DNA from: an uncultured Nocardiopsis sp.
Lineage (GTDB): Bacteria > Actinomycetota > Actinomycetes > Streptosporangiales > Streptosporangiaceae
NCBI GenBank assembly: GCA_937957845.1
Contig: CALGOD010000384.1
Coordinates: 1-8,773, forward strand
DNA length: 8,773 nt
Direction of reading: 5' to 3'
Position 1 is the stretch's first letter. Each line of letters begins with the position of its first letter. Made by a program: the position numbers and the translations under genes. Under the pieces are notes generated by a model. That model made no database searches. It saw nothing but the letters and a program-made list of their open reading frames with translations, and was not told where the DNA came from. This document shows positions 1-8,100 of this stretch, piece after piece.

Positions 1-2
1 TC

Positions 3-80
3 GGAGGGTCGCCACGGCCTGCGACGGACACCGTCGGGGCGGCGTCGACCCTCCGCCACCCACCACGACCGCCCCGGTGA
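3..80 (+). CDS. Possible C-terminal tail of an upstream gene (partial)
   Basis: A reading frame enters from the left edge and ends at TGA 78-80, giving a 25-residue tail rich in proline and arginine. Its stop overlaps the GTG start of cobC at 77-79 in a GTGA arrangement, the same 4-base overlap that links cobC to cbiB. That makes a translationally coupled upstream gene plausible. The tail is too short and low in complexity to identify a product. The alternative is that the cobC frame itself continues upstream: it is open to base 2 and its third positions look more G/C-biased than this frame's. Existence of this tail is therefore uncertain. Confidence 0.35.
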   Translation, partial: GGSPRPATDTVGAASTLRHPPRPPR

Positions 81-1114
81 CCGACACGCCGGCCGACCCG
101 CTGCGACACCACGGCGACGCCGAGACGCGCGAGGGCCTGCTGGACCTGGCCGTCAACGTCTACGAGGGCGAGCGTCCCTCCTGGCTCGACCGAGCGCTGC
201 GCGACAGCCTGGACCACGTCTCCTCCTACCCCGATCCCGGGCCGGCGCGGGCGGCGATCGCGCGAAGGCACGCACGGTCGAATGCCGAGGTCCTGCCGAC
301 GGCAGGCGCGGCGGAGGCGTTCACGCTGATCGCACGCCTGCGTCCGTGGCGGCGGCCGGTGGTGGTGCACCCCCAGTTCACCGAGCCGCACGCCGCCCTG
401 GAGCAGGCCGGGCGCACCGTCACGACGGTGCTGTGTGCGACCGGTGACGGTTTCGCGTTGGATCCGGAGACCGTTCCCGACGACGCGGACCTGGTGGTGG
501 TCGGCAACCCCACCAACCCCACCGGTGTCCTGCACCCGGCCGAGTCCCTGCGCCGGCTGTGCCGGCCCGGACGGCTGGTCGTCGTCGACGAGGCGTTCAT
601 GGACGCCGTGCCGGGGGAACCGGAGTCCTTGGCCTGCGAGCGCGTCGAGGGGCTGGTGGTGCTGCGCAGCCTCACCAAGCACTGGTCGATCCCGGGCGTC
701 CGTGCCGGATACGTCGTCGGGGACGAGACCGTGGTGCGTGAAATGGGTCGGGCGCAGACGCCGTGGTCGGTGTCCACGCCCGCGATCGCCGCCACCGTCG
801 CCTGTATGGACGAGGCCGCCGTTCCCGAGGCGCTGGAACGGGCGCGGACGTTGGACCGCTGGCGTGGGTTCCTCGAAGCGGGGCTGCGGGAGGCGGGCCT
901 GGAGTTCGTGCCGTCCCGTGCGCCGTTCGTCCTGGTGCGGGTGGGCCAGGGTGTCCACGCGCGTCTGCGCGAGCGGGGCGTCGCGGTGCGGCGGGCCGAC
1001 ACCTTCCCCGGTCTGGACGCCTCCTGGGTGCGTGTGGCCGTACGCCCCCCGGAGACCGCCCGGCACCTGCTCACCGCCCTGGCGGCGGCACGCGGACCGA
1101 GGGAGGGATCGTGA
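77..1114 (+). CDS. cobC: CobC-type PLP enzyme, putative threonine-phosphate decarboxylase (Rv2231c-like)
   Basis: This is a cytosolic fold-type I PLP enzyme of 345 residues. By family it is expected to decarboxylate L-threonine O-3-phosphate to (R)-1-amino-2-propanol O-2-phosphate, the linker between the corrin ring and the nucleotide loop. Visible motifs are the N-terminal RHHGD and LAVNVYEG, which are usual in actinobacterial CobC proteins, then GNPTNPTG (143-150, PLP-contact Asn), VVVDEAF (168-174, Asp171 facing the pyridine nitrogen) and SLTKHWSIPGVRAGY (198-212). Lys201 is the predicted Schiff-base lysine. Arg319 in WVRVAV is the likely carboxylate-binding arginine. The GTG start at 77 lacks a clear Shine-Dalgarno sequence. 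It fits the family's usual N-terminus and overlaps an upstream stop, but the frame is open to the window edge, so a longer or fused protein is possible. It overlaps cbiB by 4 bases, which fits joint supply of the side arm. A histidinol-phosphate aminotransferase is the main alternative, made unlikely by the neighbours. Confidence 0.85.
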   Translation: MTDTPADPLRHHGDAETREGLLDLAVNVYEGERPSWLDRALRDSLDHVSSYPDPGPARAAIARRHARSNAEVLPTAGAAEAFTLIARLRPWRRPVVVHPQFTEPHAALEQAGRTVTTVLCATGDGFALDPETVPDDADLVVVGNPTNPTGVLHPAESLRRLCRPGRLVVVDEAFMDAVPGEPESLACERVEGLVVLRSLTKHWSIPGVRAGYVVGDETVVREMGRAQTPWSVSTPAIAATVACMDEAAVPEALERARTLDRWRGFLEAGLREAGLEFVPSRAPFVLVRVGQGVHARLRERGVAVRRADTFPGLDASWVRVAVRPPETARHLLTALAAARGPREGS

Positions 1115-2070
1115 GGCGTCCGTGGTGGGATCCCCGGGCGGCCGGGCTCCTGCTGGGGTACGCCGCCGACCGGTGGTGGGGGGACCCCCGCCGGTTCCAT
1201 CCGGTGGCCGGCTTCGGCACCACCGCGTCGGTGTTGGAGGAGCGCCTGTACGCGGACTCCCGTCCGCGCGGTGTCGCCCATACGGCCCTGCTGGTGGGTG
1301 CCGCCGCGGGTGTGGGGATCGTCCTGGAGAAAGCCACCGCCCCTCACCCGGTGATGCGGACGGCCGTCACGGCACTGGCCACGTGGACCGTGCTCGGTGG
1401 GCGTTCGCTGGAGCGGGAGGCGACGGCCGTACGGGAGCGGCTGGCCGAGGGGGACCTTGCCGGGGCCCGTGGGCGGCTCACGTCCCTGGTGGGTCGTGAC
1501 ACGAGCGTGCTGGACGCCTCCCAGGTGGCCCGGGCGGTCGTGGAGTCGGTGGCGGAGAACACCTCCGACGCGGTGGTCGCCCCCCTCGTCTGGGGGGCCG
1601 TCGCGGGGGTGCCCGGACTGCTGGTCCACCGCGCGGTGAACACGCTGGACGCCATGGTCGGCCACCGCAACGCCCGATACCTGCGGTTCGGTTGGGCCTC
1701 GGCCCGCCTCGACGACCTGCTCAACCTGCCCGGCGCCCGCCTCTGCGGGGTGCTGGCGGCCCTTGTCTCCCTCGGCCGGGCGGGGGCGGCCCTGCGGTCG
1801 TGGTCGCGTGACGCCCGGGCCCACCCCAGCCCCAACGCGGGTGTGGTGGAGTCCTCCTTCGCCGGTGCCCTCGGCATCCGCCTGGGTGGGACCAACCGGT
1901 ACGGGACCCGGATCGAACACCGGCCGACCATGGGCGAGGGGAGGTCGGCCGAACCGTCCGATATCCCGCGTGCCACGGCCCTGGCCCGCCGTGTGGGTCT
2001 GGGCGCGGTCCTGGTCGCGGCGGGTGCCGCCGCCGCTGCCGCGGTGGCCCGCCGGACCGGCGGGAGGTGA
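1111..2070 (+). CDS. cbiB: Adenosylcobinamide-phosphate synthase CbiB/CobD, membrane protein
   Basis: This protein of 319 residues joins the aminopropanol (phosphate) arm to the propionate f side chain of adenosylcobyric acid at the cytoplasmic membrane. Family motifs appear in order: DPRRFHPVAGFG (25-36), ESVAENTSDAVVAPL (145-159), NTLDAMVGHRNARY (177-190), FGWASARLDDLLN (193-205) and HPSPNAGVVESSFAGALG (238-255). Hydrophobic stretches near residues 58-72, 83-97, 154-172, 209-224 and 293-313 fit a multi-pass membrane protein. The GTG start at 1111 was chosen because GGGAGGG at 1101-1107 lies just upstream and the protein then begins at the usual family position. Its start overlaps the cobC stop (GTGA, 1111-1114), so the two are probably translationally coupled. 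The length is normal for the family and no frameshift is seen. The gene converges on the cobQ-cobK gene with only 16 bases between stop codons. Confidence 0.95.
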   Translation: MRRPWWDPRAAGLLLGYAADRWWGDPRRFHPVAGFGTTASVLEERLYADSRPRGVAHTALLVGAAAGVGIVLEKATAPHPVMRTAVTALATWTVLGGRSLEREATAVRERLAEGDLAGARGRLTSLVGRDTSVLDASQVARAVVESVAENTSDAVVAPLVWGAVAGVPGLLVHRAVNTLDAMVGHRNARYLRFGWASARLDDLLNLPGARLCGVLAALVSLGRAGAALRSWSRDARAHPSPNAGVVESSFAGALGIRLGGTNRYGTRIEHRPTMGEGRSAEPSDIPRATALARRVGLGAVLVAAGAAAAAAVARRTGGR

Positions 2071-2091
2071 GCCCGCGGCCGGGTCCTCACC
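2066..2091. terminator. Candidate bidirectional terminator hairpin between convergent genes
   Basis: GGTGAG (2066-2071) pairs perfectly with CTCACC (2086-2091), and inside it CCCG (2072-2075) pairs with CGGG (2080-2083). The loop is CGGC, with a two-base bulge at 2084-2085. The stem holds the TGA stop of cbiB (2068-2070) base-paired exactly with the TCA that is the stop of the cobQ-cobK gene (2087-2089). There is no T tract on either side, so it is not a classical intrinsic terminator. Actinomycetes often use hairpins lacking U tracts, so function is plausible but inferred. In such GC-rich DNA a chance hairpin is possible. Confidence 0.45.
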
Positions 2092-4390
2092 GCAGGGCGC
2101 CCACCCAGGCGAAGGCGGCCGCCACGTCGTGGACGACGGGGACCCCGGCCGGTCCCGGCGGGCGCCGCACCACCACGACCGGGATGCCCAGCGACCGGGC
2201 GGCCTCCATCTTGGGCCAGGTGTAGGTGCCGCCGGAGTCCTTGGTGACCAGGACGTCCGCACGGTGCTCCTCCAACAGCTCCCGTTCACCGTCGAGGCGG
2301 TACGGTCCCCGGCTGGTCACCAGCCGCCAGGAGGCGGGCAGTTCGAGCTCGGGGACGTCCACCACCCGGGCCAGGACCGGCCGCCGCCGCAGTGCCGGAA
2401 CGAAGCGGGCGAGTTCCTGGCGGCCCACCGTGAGGAAGGGCCGTGTGCCGAGTCGCGCGGCCCTCTCGGCCGCCTCCTCGTGGGTGTCCACGTAGTGCCA
2501 GGCCGGGGCGGGGTCCCATCCCGGCCGCTCCAGCCTCAGCAGGGGGACGTCGGTGCAGGCGGCCGCCGCGTTGGCGGTCATGCCCAGGGCGAAGGGGTGC
2601 GTGGCGTCCACCACCGCGTCGTAGTCGGTGAGCGCCGCGCGCAACCCGGCCACTCCCCCGAAACCGCCGACACGGACCTTGCCTACCGGCAGGCGGGGCC
2701 TGACCACCCGGCCGGCCAGGGACGTGGTCACGTCGACGCCCGCCTCGACCAGGAGGGAGGCCAGTTCGCGGGCCTCGGAGGTGCCCCCGAGGAGCAGCAG
2801 CCTCAGGGGGGCCGAATCTCGACGGTGGCCCCCGCCGCGGGTGACGGACGAAGGACGGGCGTTTCCGGGAGCCAGGCCGGGCAGACCCGCCGGAGCGCCC
2901 CCGGGGGCCAGGCCCAGGAGCGCGTCGACGTCGAGGTGGCGCTCGGCGAGGTCGGCGAGCAGGTCCAGGCGCCGTTCCCGGGCGTCCCCGAAGCGCGTAC
3001 CGGACGGCTCACGGCCCAGCGTCTCGGCGAGGAAGGCGGCGCGGAAGGCGTCGCCCTCCAGACTGCCGTGCCACATGGTGCCGAAGACGTTGCCCGCGCG
3101 GGCTCCGCCCGGGAACTCCTCCGCACCGTCGCCGACCGTGACCTGGCCGTGGTGGATCTGGTAGCCGTGCGCGGGTGCGCCGAGCGCCCTGCCATGGGGC
3201 AGGGCCAGGGTTTTCTCGGCGGTGAAATCGGTGTGTACGTCGAGCAGTCCGAGGCCGTCCGCGCGTGCGCCCGGTTCGGCCTCGACCCCGGTCGGGTCGG
3301 TGATGGTCCGGCCGAGCATCTGGAATCCGCCGCAGACGCCGAGCAGCGGCCGGCCACGGCGGACGTGGTCGGTGACCGCCCGGTCGAGTCCGCGCGAGCG
3401 CAGCCACGCCAGGTCGGCGAGGGTGGAGCGGGTGCCGGGCAGAACGACAAGGTCGGCGTCGGCGAGGTCGCGCGGAGCGGAGGCGAAGACGACGTCGAGT
3501 CCGGGTTCCAGGCCGAGGGCGTCCACGTCGGTGAAGTTGCTGATCCGGGGCAGGCGCACCACGGCCACACGCCGGACCGTCTCCGGAGCGTGCCCTCCCT
3601 CTCTGCGTGCCTCCAGGTCGAGGGCGTCCTCGGAGTCGAGCCACAGTCGGGGATCCCAGGGCAGGGTGCCGTAGACGCGGCGTCCGGTGAGCTGTTCGAG
3701 GTCGTCCAGGCCCGGCCGCAGCAGGGCGAGGTCTCCGCGGAACTTGTTGATCACAAAGCCCGCGATCAGTTTCTGGTCGGCGGGTTCCAGCAGCCCCACG
3801 GTGCCGTACAGCGCGGCGAGGACGCCGCCCCGGTCGATGTCTCCGACCACCACCACGGGCAGGTCCGCGTGCCGGGCCAGGCCCATGTTCACGTAATCGC
3901 CCGCCCGCAGGTTGATCTCGGCGGGACTGCCCGCACCCTCCGCGACGACGACGTCGTAACGGCGGGACAGGTCGTCGTAGGCGGCGTGCGCGGCCTCGGC
4001 GAGGTGGCGGCGGCCCGCCTCCCAGTCGGCCGAGGACACCTCCCCCGCGGGGCGCCCGAGCAGGACGGTGTGGCTGCGCCGGTCGGTGCCCGGTTTGAGG
4101 AGCACGGGGTTCATGGCGGGCTCCGGTAGGGCTCGGGCGGCCAACGCCTGCACCCACTGGGCGCGGCCGATCTCCGCGAAGTGCCCGTCGGGGCCGCGGC
4201 AGACCATGGAGTTGTTGGACATGTTCTGCGCCTTGTACGGGGCGACCCGCACCCCGCGGCGTGCGAAGGCCCGGCACAGGGCGGTGGTGACGACGCTCTT
4301 TCCCGCGTCGGAAGTGGTCCCGGCGACCAGTAGACCTCCCGCCCGCCGTGTGCCGTCCCCGACGGGTGTCCTTCGCCCGGTCGCGCTCAT
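2087..4390 (-). CDS. cobQ-cobK: Fusion: cobyric acid synthase (CobQ/CbiP) + precorrin-6A reductase (CobK/CbiJ)
   Basis: One open frame of 767 residues carries two complete enzymes. The CobQ part (about 20-495) makes four glutamine- and ATP-dependent amidations (b, d, e, g) of adenosylcobyrinic acid a,c-diamide. It shows the P-loop-like GTTSDAGKS (24-32), PYKAQNMSNNS (51-61), EGAGSPAEINLR (151-162), GDIDRGGV (183-190) and INKFRGD (214-220). It also has the glutaminase nucleophile Cys353 in GVCGGFQMLG, plus HGYQIHHG (408-415) and His441 in GTMWHGS. After a Gly/Ala/Pro-rich linker, the CobK part (about 529-767) reduces precorrin-6A with NADPH. It shows LLLLGGTSEARELA (531-544), VVDATHPFA (593-601), LRLERPGW (618-625), LTVGRQELARF (653-663), SRGPY (693-697) and TKDSGG (716-721). 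Both parts are near their stand-alone lengths. The ATG at 4390 has GGAGG (4396-4400) upstream and overlaps the cobF stop (ATGA). The stop faces cbiB. Confidence 0.93.
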   Translation of the reverse strand: MSATGRRTPVGDGTRRAGGLLVAGTTSDAGKSVVTTALCRAFARRGVRVAPYKAQNMSNNSMVCRGPDGHFAEIGRAQWVQALAARALPEPAMNPVLLKPGTDRRSHTVLLGRPAGEVSSADWEAGRRHLAEAAHAAYDDLSRRYDVVVAEGAGSPAEINLRAGDYVNMGLARHADLPVVVVGDIDRGGVLAALYGTVGLLEPADQKLIAGFVINKFRGDLALLRPGLDDLEQLTGRRVYGTLPWDPRLWLDSEDALDLEARREGGHAPETVRRVAVVRLPRISNFTDVDALGLEPGLDVVFASAPRDLADADLVVLPGTRSTLADLAWLRSRGLDRAVTDHVRRGRPLLGVCGGFQMLGRTITDPTGVEAEPGARADGLGLLDVHTDFTAEKTLALPHGRALGAPAHGYQIHHGQVTVGDGAEEFPGGARAGNVFGTMWHGSLEGDAFRAAFLAETLGREPSGTRFGDARERRLDLLADLAERHLDVDALLGLAPGGAPAGLPGLAPGNARPSSVTRGGGHRRDSAPLRLLLLGGTSEARELASLLVEAGVDVTTSLAGRVVRPRLPVGKVRVGGFGGVAGLRAALTDYDAVVDATHPFALGMTANAAAACTDVPLLRLERPGWDPAPAWHYVDTHEEAAERAARLGTRPFLTVGRQELARFVPALRRRPVLARVVDVPELELPASWRLVTSRGPYRLDGERELLEEHRADVLVTKDSGGTYTWPKMEAARSLGIPVVVVRRPPGPAGVPVVHDVAAAFAWVGALR
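2810..2905 (-). other. Inter-domain linker of the CobQ-CobK fusion
   Basis: This segment encodes residues of about 496-527, between the last CobQ helix (LAERHLDVDALLGLA, ending near 495) and the first CobK strand (LRLLLLGG, from 529). It is rich in Gly, Ala, Pro and Arg, contains GLAPG twice (493-497 and 505-509), and looks like a flexible tether with no recognisable domain. A 12-base GC palindrome, GCCCCCGGGGGC, lies at 2897-2908 where the linker begins. I saw no ATG or GTG codon with a Shine-Dalgarno sequence at the expected CobK start, so separate translation of CobK is not indicated. Confidence 0.7.
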
Positions 4391-5112
4391 GCCGGCCTCC
4401 GCAGCAGTGCGATGTCCATCACCCAGCCGGCCCGTTCCCTGGCCCGGTCCCGGGCCGCGCGGATCACGGGCAGCACGTCACCGACCCGTCCGGCGACCAG
4501 CTCCTCTGTGTCGGTCCCCATGTTGGCGCCCCACCAGACCGACCATTGCTCCAGCCCTTCGAAGCGGGGTTCGGCGCCCAACATGACGACGATGTCGTCG
4601 TGTCCGGTGGTGAGGGCCTCGTGCAGCCGTCGTGCCGGTGTGACGTGGACCGGCCGGCCCACCTCGTGCAGCACGATCCGGTGGCGTGCGGCCAGGAGCT
4701 GGGGGGCGCTGATGCCGGGAAGCACGTCGTAGGTGAGGGGAACGATCCCCCGTCGGGCGATACGCTCCACGATCCGCAGTGTGGAGTCGTACAGGGCCGG
4801 GTCGCCCCAGACCAGGAACGCCGCGGTGCCGCCGCGCTCGCCGAGCACCCGCTCGTAGGCGGCCACCCTGGCCCGGTGCCAGTCGGCGACCGCCGCCGGG
4901 TAGTCGGCGGGGTCGTCACGGTCGCGTTCGGGGTCGGGTACGGCGACCAGGGGGACTCCGTGCGCGTCGCAGACCGCCTGGCGCAGGGCCAGTAGTTCGT
5001 CGTCTCCGCGTTTGCGGGCGGCCACCGCGTAGTCGCAGCCGCGTAGGGCGTCGGCGACCTCCCGGGTGAGGTGCCGAGGCCCCATGCCGATGCCCAGGAT
5101 CCGCACCCTCAT
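4387..5112 (-). CDS. cobF: Precorrin-6A synthase (deacetylating), CobF
   Basis: This is a SAM-dependent precorrin methyltransferase of 241 residues. By family it methylates C-1 of precorrin-5 with loss of the acetyl group as acetate, giving precorrin-6A in the aerobic pathway. It shows an N-terminal glycine loop GIGMGPRHLT (7-16) and DYPAAVADWHRARVAAYERV (70-89). Further on are FLVWGDPALYDST (99-111), VLPGIS (130-135), WWGANMGTD (193-201) and the C-terminal GWVMDIALLRR (229-239), the last a good CobF signature. The glycine loop lacks the acidic residue common in GAGDP versions. ATG at 5112 was chosen: the protein then starts directly before the first strand, the ATG overlaps the cobN stop (ATGA, 5109-5112), and GGAGG lies at 5123-5127, although its 10-base spacing is long. 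The frame stays open up to an ATG at 5250, but that extension lies inside cobN and looks like out-of-frame translation. Its product is the substrate of the CobK domain encoded next downstream. Confidence 0.9.
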   Translation of the reverse strand: MRVRILGIGMGPRHLTREVADALRGCDYAVAARKRGDDELLALRQAVCDAHGVPLVAVPDPERDRDDPADYPAAVADWHRARVAAYERVLGERGGTAAFLVWGDPALYDSTLRIVERIARRGIVPLTYDVLPGISAPQLLAARHRIVLHEVGRPVHVTPARRLHEALTTGHDDIVVMLGAEPRFEGLEQWSVWWGANMGTDTEELVAGRVGDVLPVIRAARDRARERAGWVMDIALLRRPA

Positions 5113-8100
5113 TCCGAACGGTCCTCCAGGTCGCCCTCGACCTCCAGGTAGACCTCCGTGAGGGCCTCCAGTGTCGCCGGGTCCGGTTCGGCCCACAGGC
5201 CCCGCCGGGCGGCCTCGTGCAGCCGCTCGACGATGCCGTGCAACGCCCACGGGTTGGAGCGGCGCAGGAACTCCTGGGTGTCGGCGTCCAGCACGTACTC
5301 GGCCGCGAGTTTTTCGTACATCCAGTCGTGGACGACGCCTGCGGTGGCGTCGAAGCCGAAGAGGTAGTCGACGGTGGCGGCCAGTTCGAAGGCGCCCTTG
5401 TAGCCGTGGCGCCGCATGGCGGAGATCCAGCGCGGGTTGACCACCCGGGCACGGAAGACGCGGGCGGTCTCCTCTGTGAGGGTGCGGGTGCGGACCGCGT
5501 CGGGTGAGGTGGAGTCGCCGACGTAGGCCTTGGGGTCGGTTCCGGTGAGGGCGCGGACTGTGGCGATCATGCCGCCGTGGTACTGGAAGTAGTCGTCGGA
5601 GTCGGCGATGTCGTGTTCGGCGCTGTCGATGTTCTTCGCCGCGACCTTGATCCGGCGGTAGTTGGTGCGCATGTCCTCGGCCGCCGGGACTCCGTCGAGG
5701 CCGCGGCCGTAGGCGAAACCGCCCCAGGCCGTGTAGACCTCGGCGAGGTCGCGGTCGTCACGCCAGTTGCCCGACTCCACGAGTTGGAGGATCCCCGCCC
5801 CGTAGGAGCCGGGTGCGGAGCCGAAGACCCGTGTGGTGGCCCGGCGCTTGTCACCGTGTTCCTCCAGGTCGGCGCGGGTGTGGGCGCGCACGAAGTTGCA
5901 CTCCTCGGGTTCGTCGAGGTCGGCGACCAGTCTCACCGCGTCGTCCAGCATGGCGACCACGTGGGGGAAGGCGTCGCGGAAGAAGCCGGAGATGCGCACC
6001 GTGACGTCGATGCGCGGGCGGCCCAGCTCCTCCAGCGGTACCACGTCGAGCCGCGACACCCGGCGGGAGGCCTCGTCCCACTCGGGGCGGACTCCGAGCA
6101 GTGCCAGCACCTCGGCCACGTCGTCGCCGGAGGTGCGCATGGCGGAGGTGCCCCACACCGACAGGCCCACCGACTCCGGGTAGGAGCCGGTCTCCTCCTT
6201 GTGGCGGCGCAGCAGGGAGTCGGCCATCGCCTGGCCGGTCTGCCAGGCGAGCCGGGAGGGGACCGCGCGGGGGTCGACGGTGTAGAAGTTGCGGCCGGTC
6301 GGCAGCACGTTGACCAGGCCGCGCAGCGGGGATCCGGACGGGCCCGCCGGGACGAAGCCGCCCCGCAACGCGTGGACGACGTGGTCGAGTTCGTCGGTGG
6401 TCCGGGCCAGGCGGGGCACCACCTGGGCGGCGGCGAACTCCAGGACACGGTGGACCTCGGGGTCTTCGTGCAGGTCGGGCACGGCGGCCGGGTCCCAGCC
6501 GGCGGCCTCCATCCGTTCGACGAGGTCGCGGGCCCGGGACTCCGCCTGGTCGACCTCCTCGGTCGGCGCGCCCTCCTTCAGTCCGAGGGCGGACCGCAGC
6601 CCGGGCACGGCGTTGCCCGTCCCGCTCCACACCTGGGAGGCGCGCAGGATGGACAGGGCCAGGTTCACCCGGACCTCCCCTTCCGGTGCCTCGCCGAGTA
6701 CGTGCAGGCCGTCGCGGATCTGGGTGTCCTTGATCTCGCACAGCCAGCCGTCGACGTGGAGCAGGAAGTCGTCGAACTCCTCGTCGTCGGGTCTTTCCTC
6801 CAGGCCGAGGTCGCGGTGCAGTTCGGCCGCACGCATCAGGGACCAGATCTCGCCCCGGACCGCGGGCAGCTTGGCCGGGTCCATGGCCGCGATGTTGGCG
6901 TGCTCGTCCATGAGCTGTTCCAGGCGCGCGATGTCGCCGTAGGTCTCCGCGCGGGCCATCGGCGGGATGAGGTGGTCGATGATCGTGGCGTGGGCGCGGC
7001 GCTTGGCCTGGGCCCCCTCCCCCGGGTCGTTGACCAGGAACGGGTAGACCAGCGGCAGGTTTCCCAGCGCCGCGTCGGTGGCGCAGGCGGCGGACAGCGC
7101 GGCGTTCTTGCCGGGCAGCCACTCCAGCGAGCCGTGCTTGCCCAGGTGGACGATGGCGTGGGCGCCGAAGCCGTGCTCCAGCCACCGGTAGGCGCCCAGG
7201 TAGTGGTGGCTCGGGGGAAGCTCGGGGTCGTGGTAGACGGCGATCGGGTTCTCCCCGAAGCCGCGCGGGGGCTGGACCAGGACGACCACGTTGCCGGCGC
7301 GCAGCGCCGCGAGGACGAGTTCGCCCGCGTCGTTGACGTACAGGCTGCCGGGCGCGGCCCCCCACGCCTCGGTCATCGCCTCCCTCAGGGGCGCGCGCAG
7401 GTCCTCGGTCCAGGCGGCGTACTCCTCGGGTGTGATCCGCACCTGGGCGTCGGTCATCTGCCCGGAGGTCAGCCAGTCCTCGTCCTGGCCGCCCGCCGCG
7501 ATCAGGGCGTGCATCAGCGCGTCGCCGGCCTCCGTCTCGTCGGCCAGGTCCAGCCCGGGAAGGTCGCCGGTCGCGCCCAGGTCGTAGCCCTCGTCTCGCA
7601 GTCGACGCAGCAGGCGGACCAGGGAGCGGGGTGTGTCGAGTCCGACGGCGTTGCCGATGCGGGAGTGTTTGGTGGGGTAGGCCGACAGGACGACCGCGAT
7701 CCTTGTGCGTGCCGGGGAAAGGTGCCGCAGCCGGGCGTGGGCGACCGCGATTCCGGCGAGGCGGGCACAGCGCTCGGGGTCGGCGACGTAGTGGGGCAGT
7801 CCGTCGCGGTCGATCTCCTTGAAGGAGAACGGCACGGTGATGATGCGGCCGTCGAACTCGGGAATGGCGATCTGGCTCGCCGAGTCCAGCGGGGTGACTC
7901 CGTCGTCGGAGTCCTCCCAGTCGGCGCGGGAGGCGGTCAGGCACAGGCCTTGGAGCACGGGAACGTCCAAGGCCGCCATCCGCTTCACGTCCCACGCCTC
8001 GTCGTCCCCTCCGGCGCTCACGGACGCGGGAACGCTGCCGCCGGCCGCCAGGACGGTGACGATCAGCGCGTCGAAACCGCCGAGCGCCTCGTAGAGTTCG

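Noticed and set aside
226..2289. Minus-strand open frame of about 690 codons antisense to cobC and cbiB
   Set aside because: It is Arg/Pro/Gly/Ser-rich, has no domain, and overlaps genes with clear family motifs on the other strand; a composition artefact.
1763..4129. Plus-strand open frame of about 790 codons across cbiB and antisense to the cobQ-cobK gene
   Set aside because: It crosses the convergent junction and overlaps two well-supported genes. Its translation is low in complexity and matches no family I recognise.
2100..4380. Possibility that the CobQ-CobK fusion is a sequencing frameshift joining two genes
   Set aside because: Both domains and the linker read in one frame with consistent codon bias, and no start or stop signals are seen at the boundary. 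A missed stop cannot be wholly excluded without reads.
5113..5250. N-terminal extension of CobF from the ATG at 5250
   Set aside because: It lies wholly within the CobN coding region, gives Gly/Arg/Pro-rich residues, and the family start is matched by the ATG at 5112.
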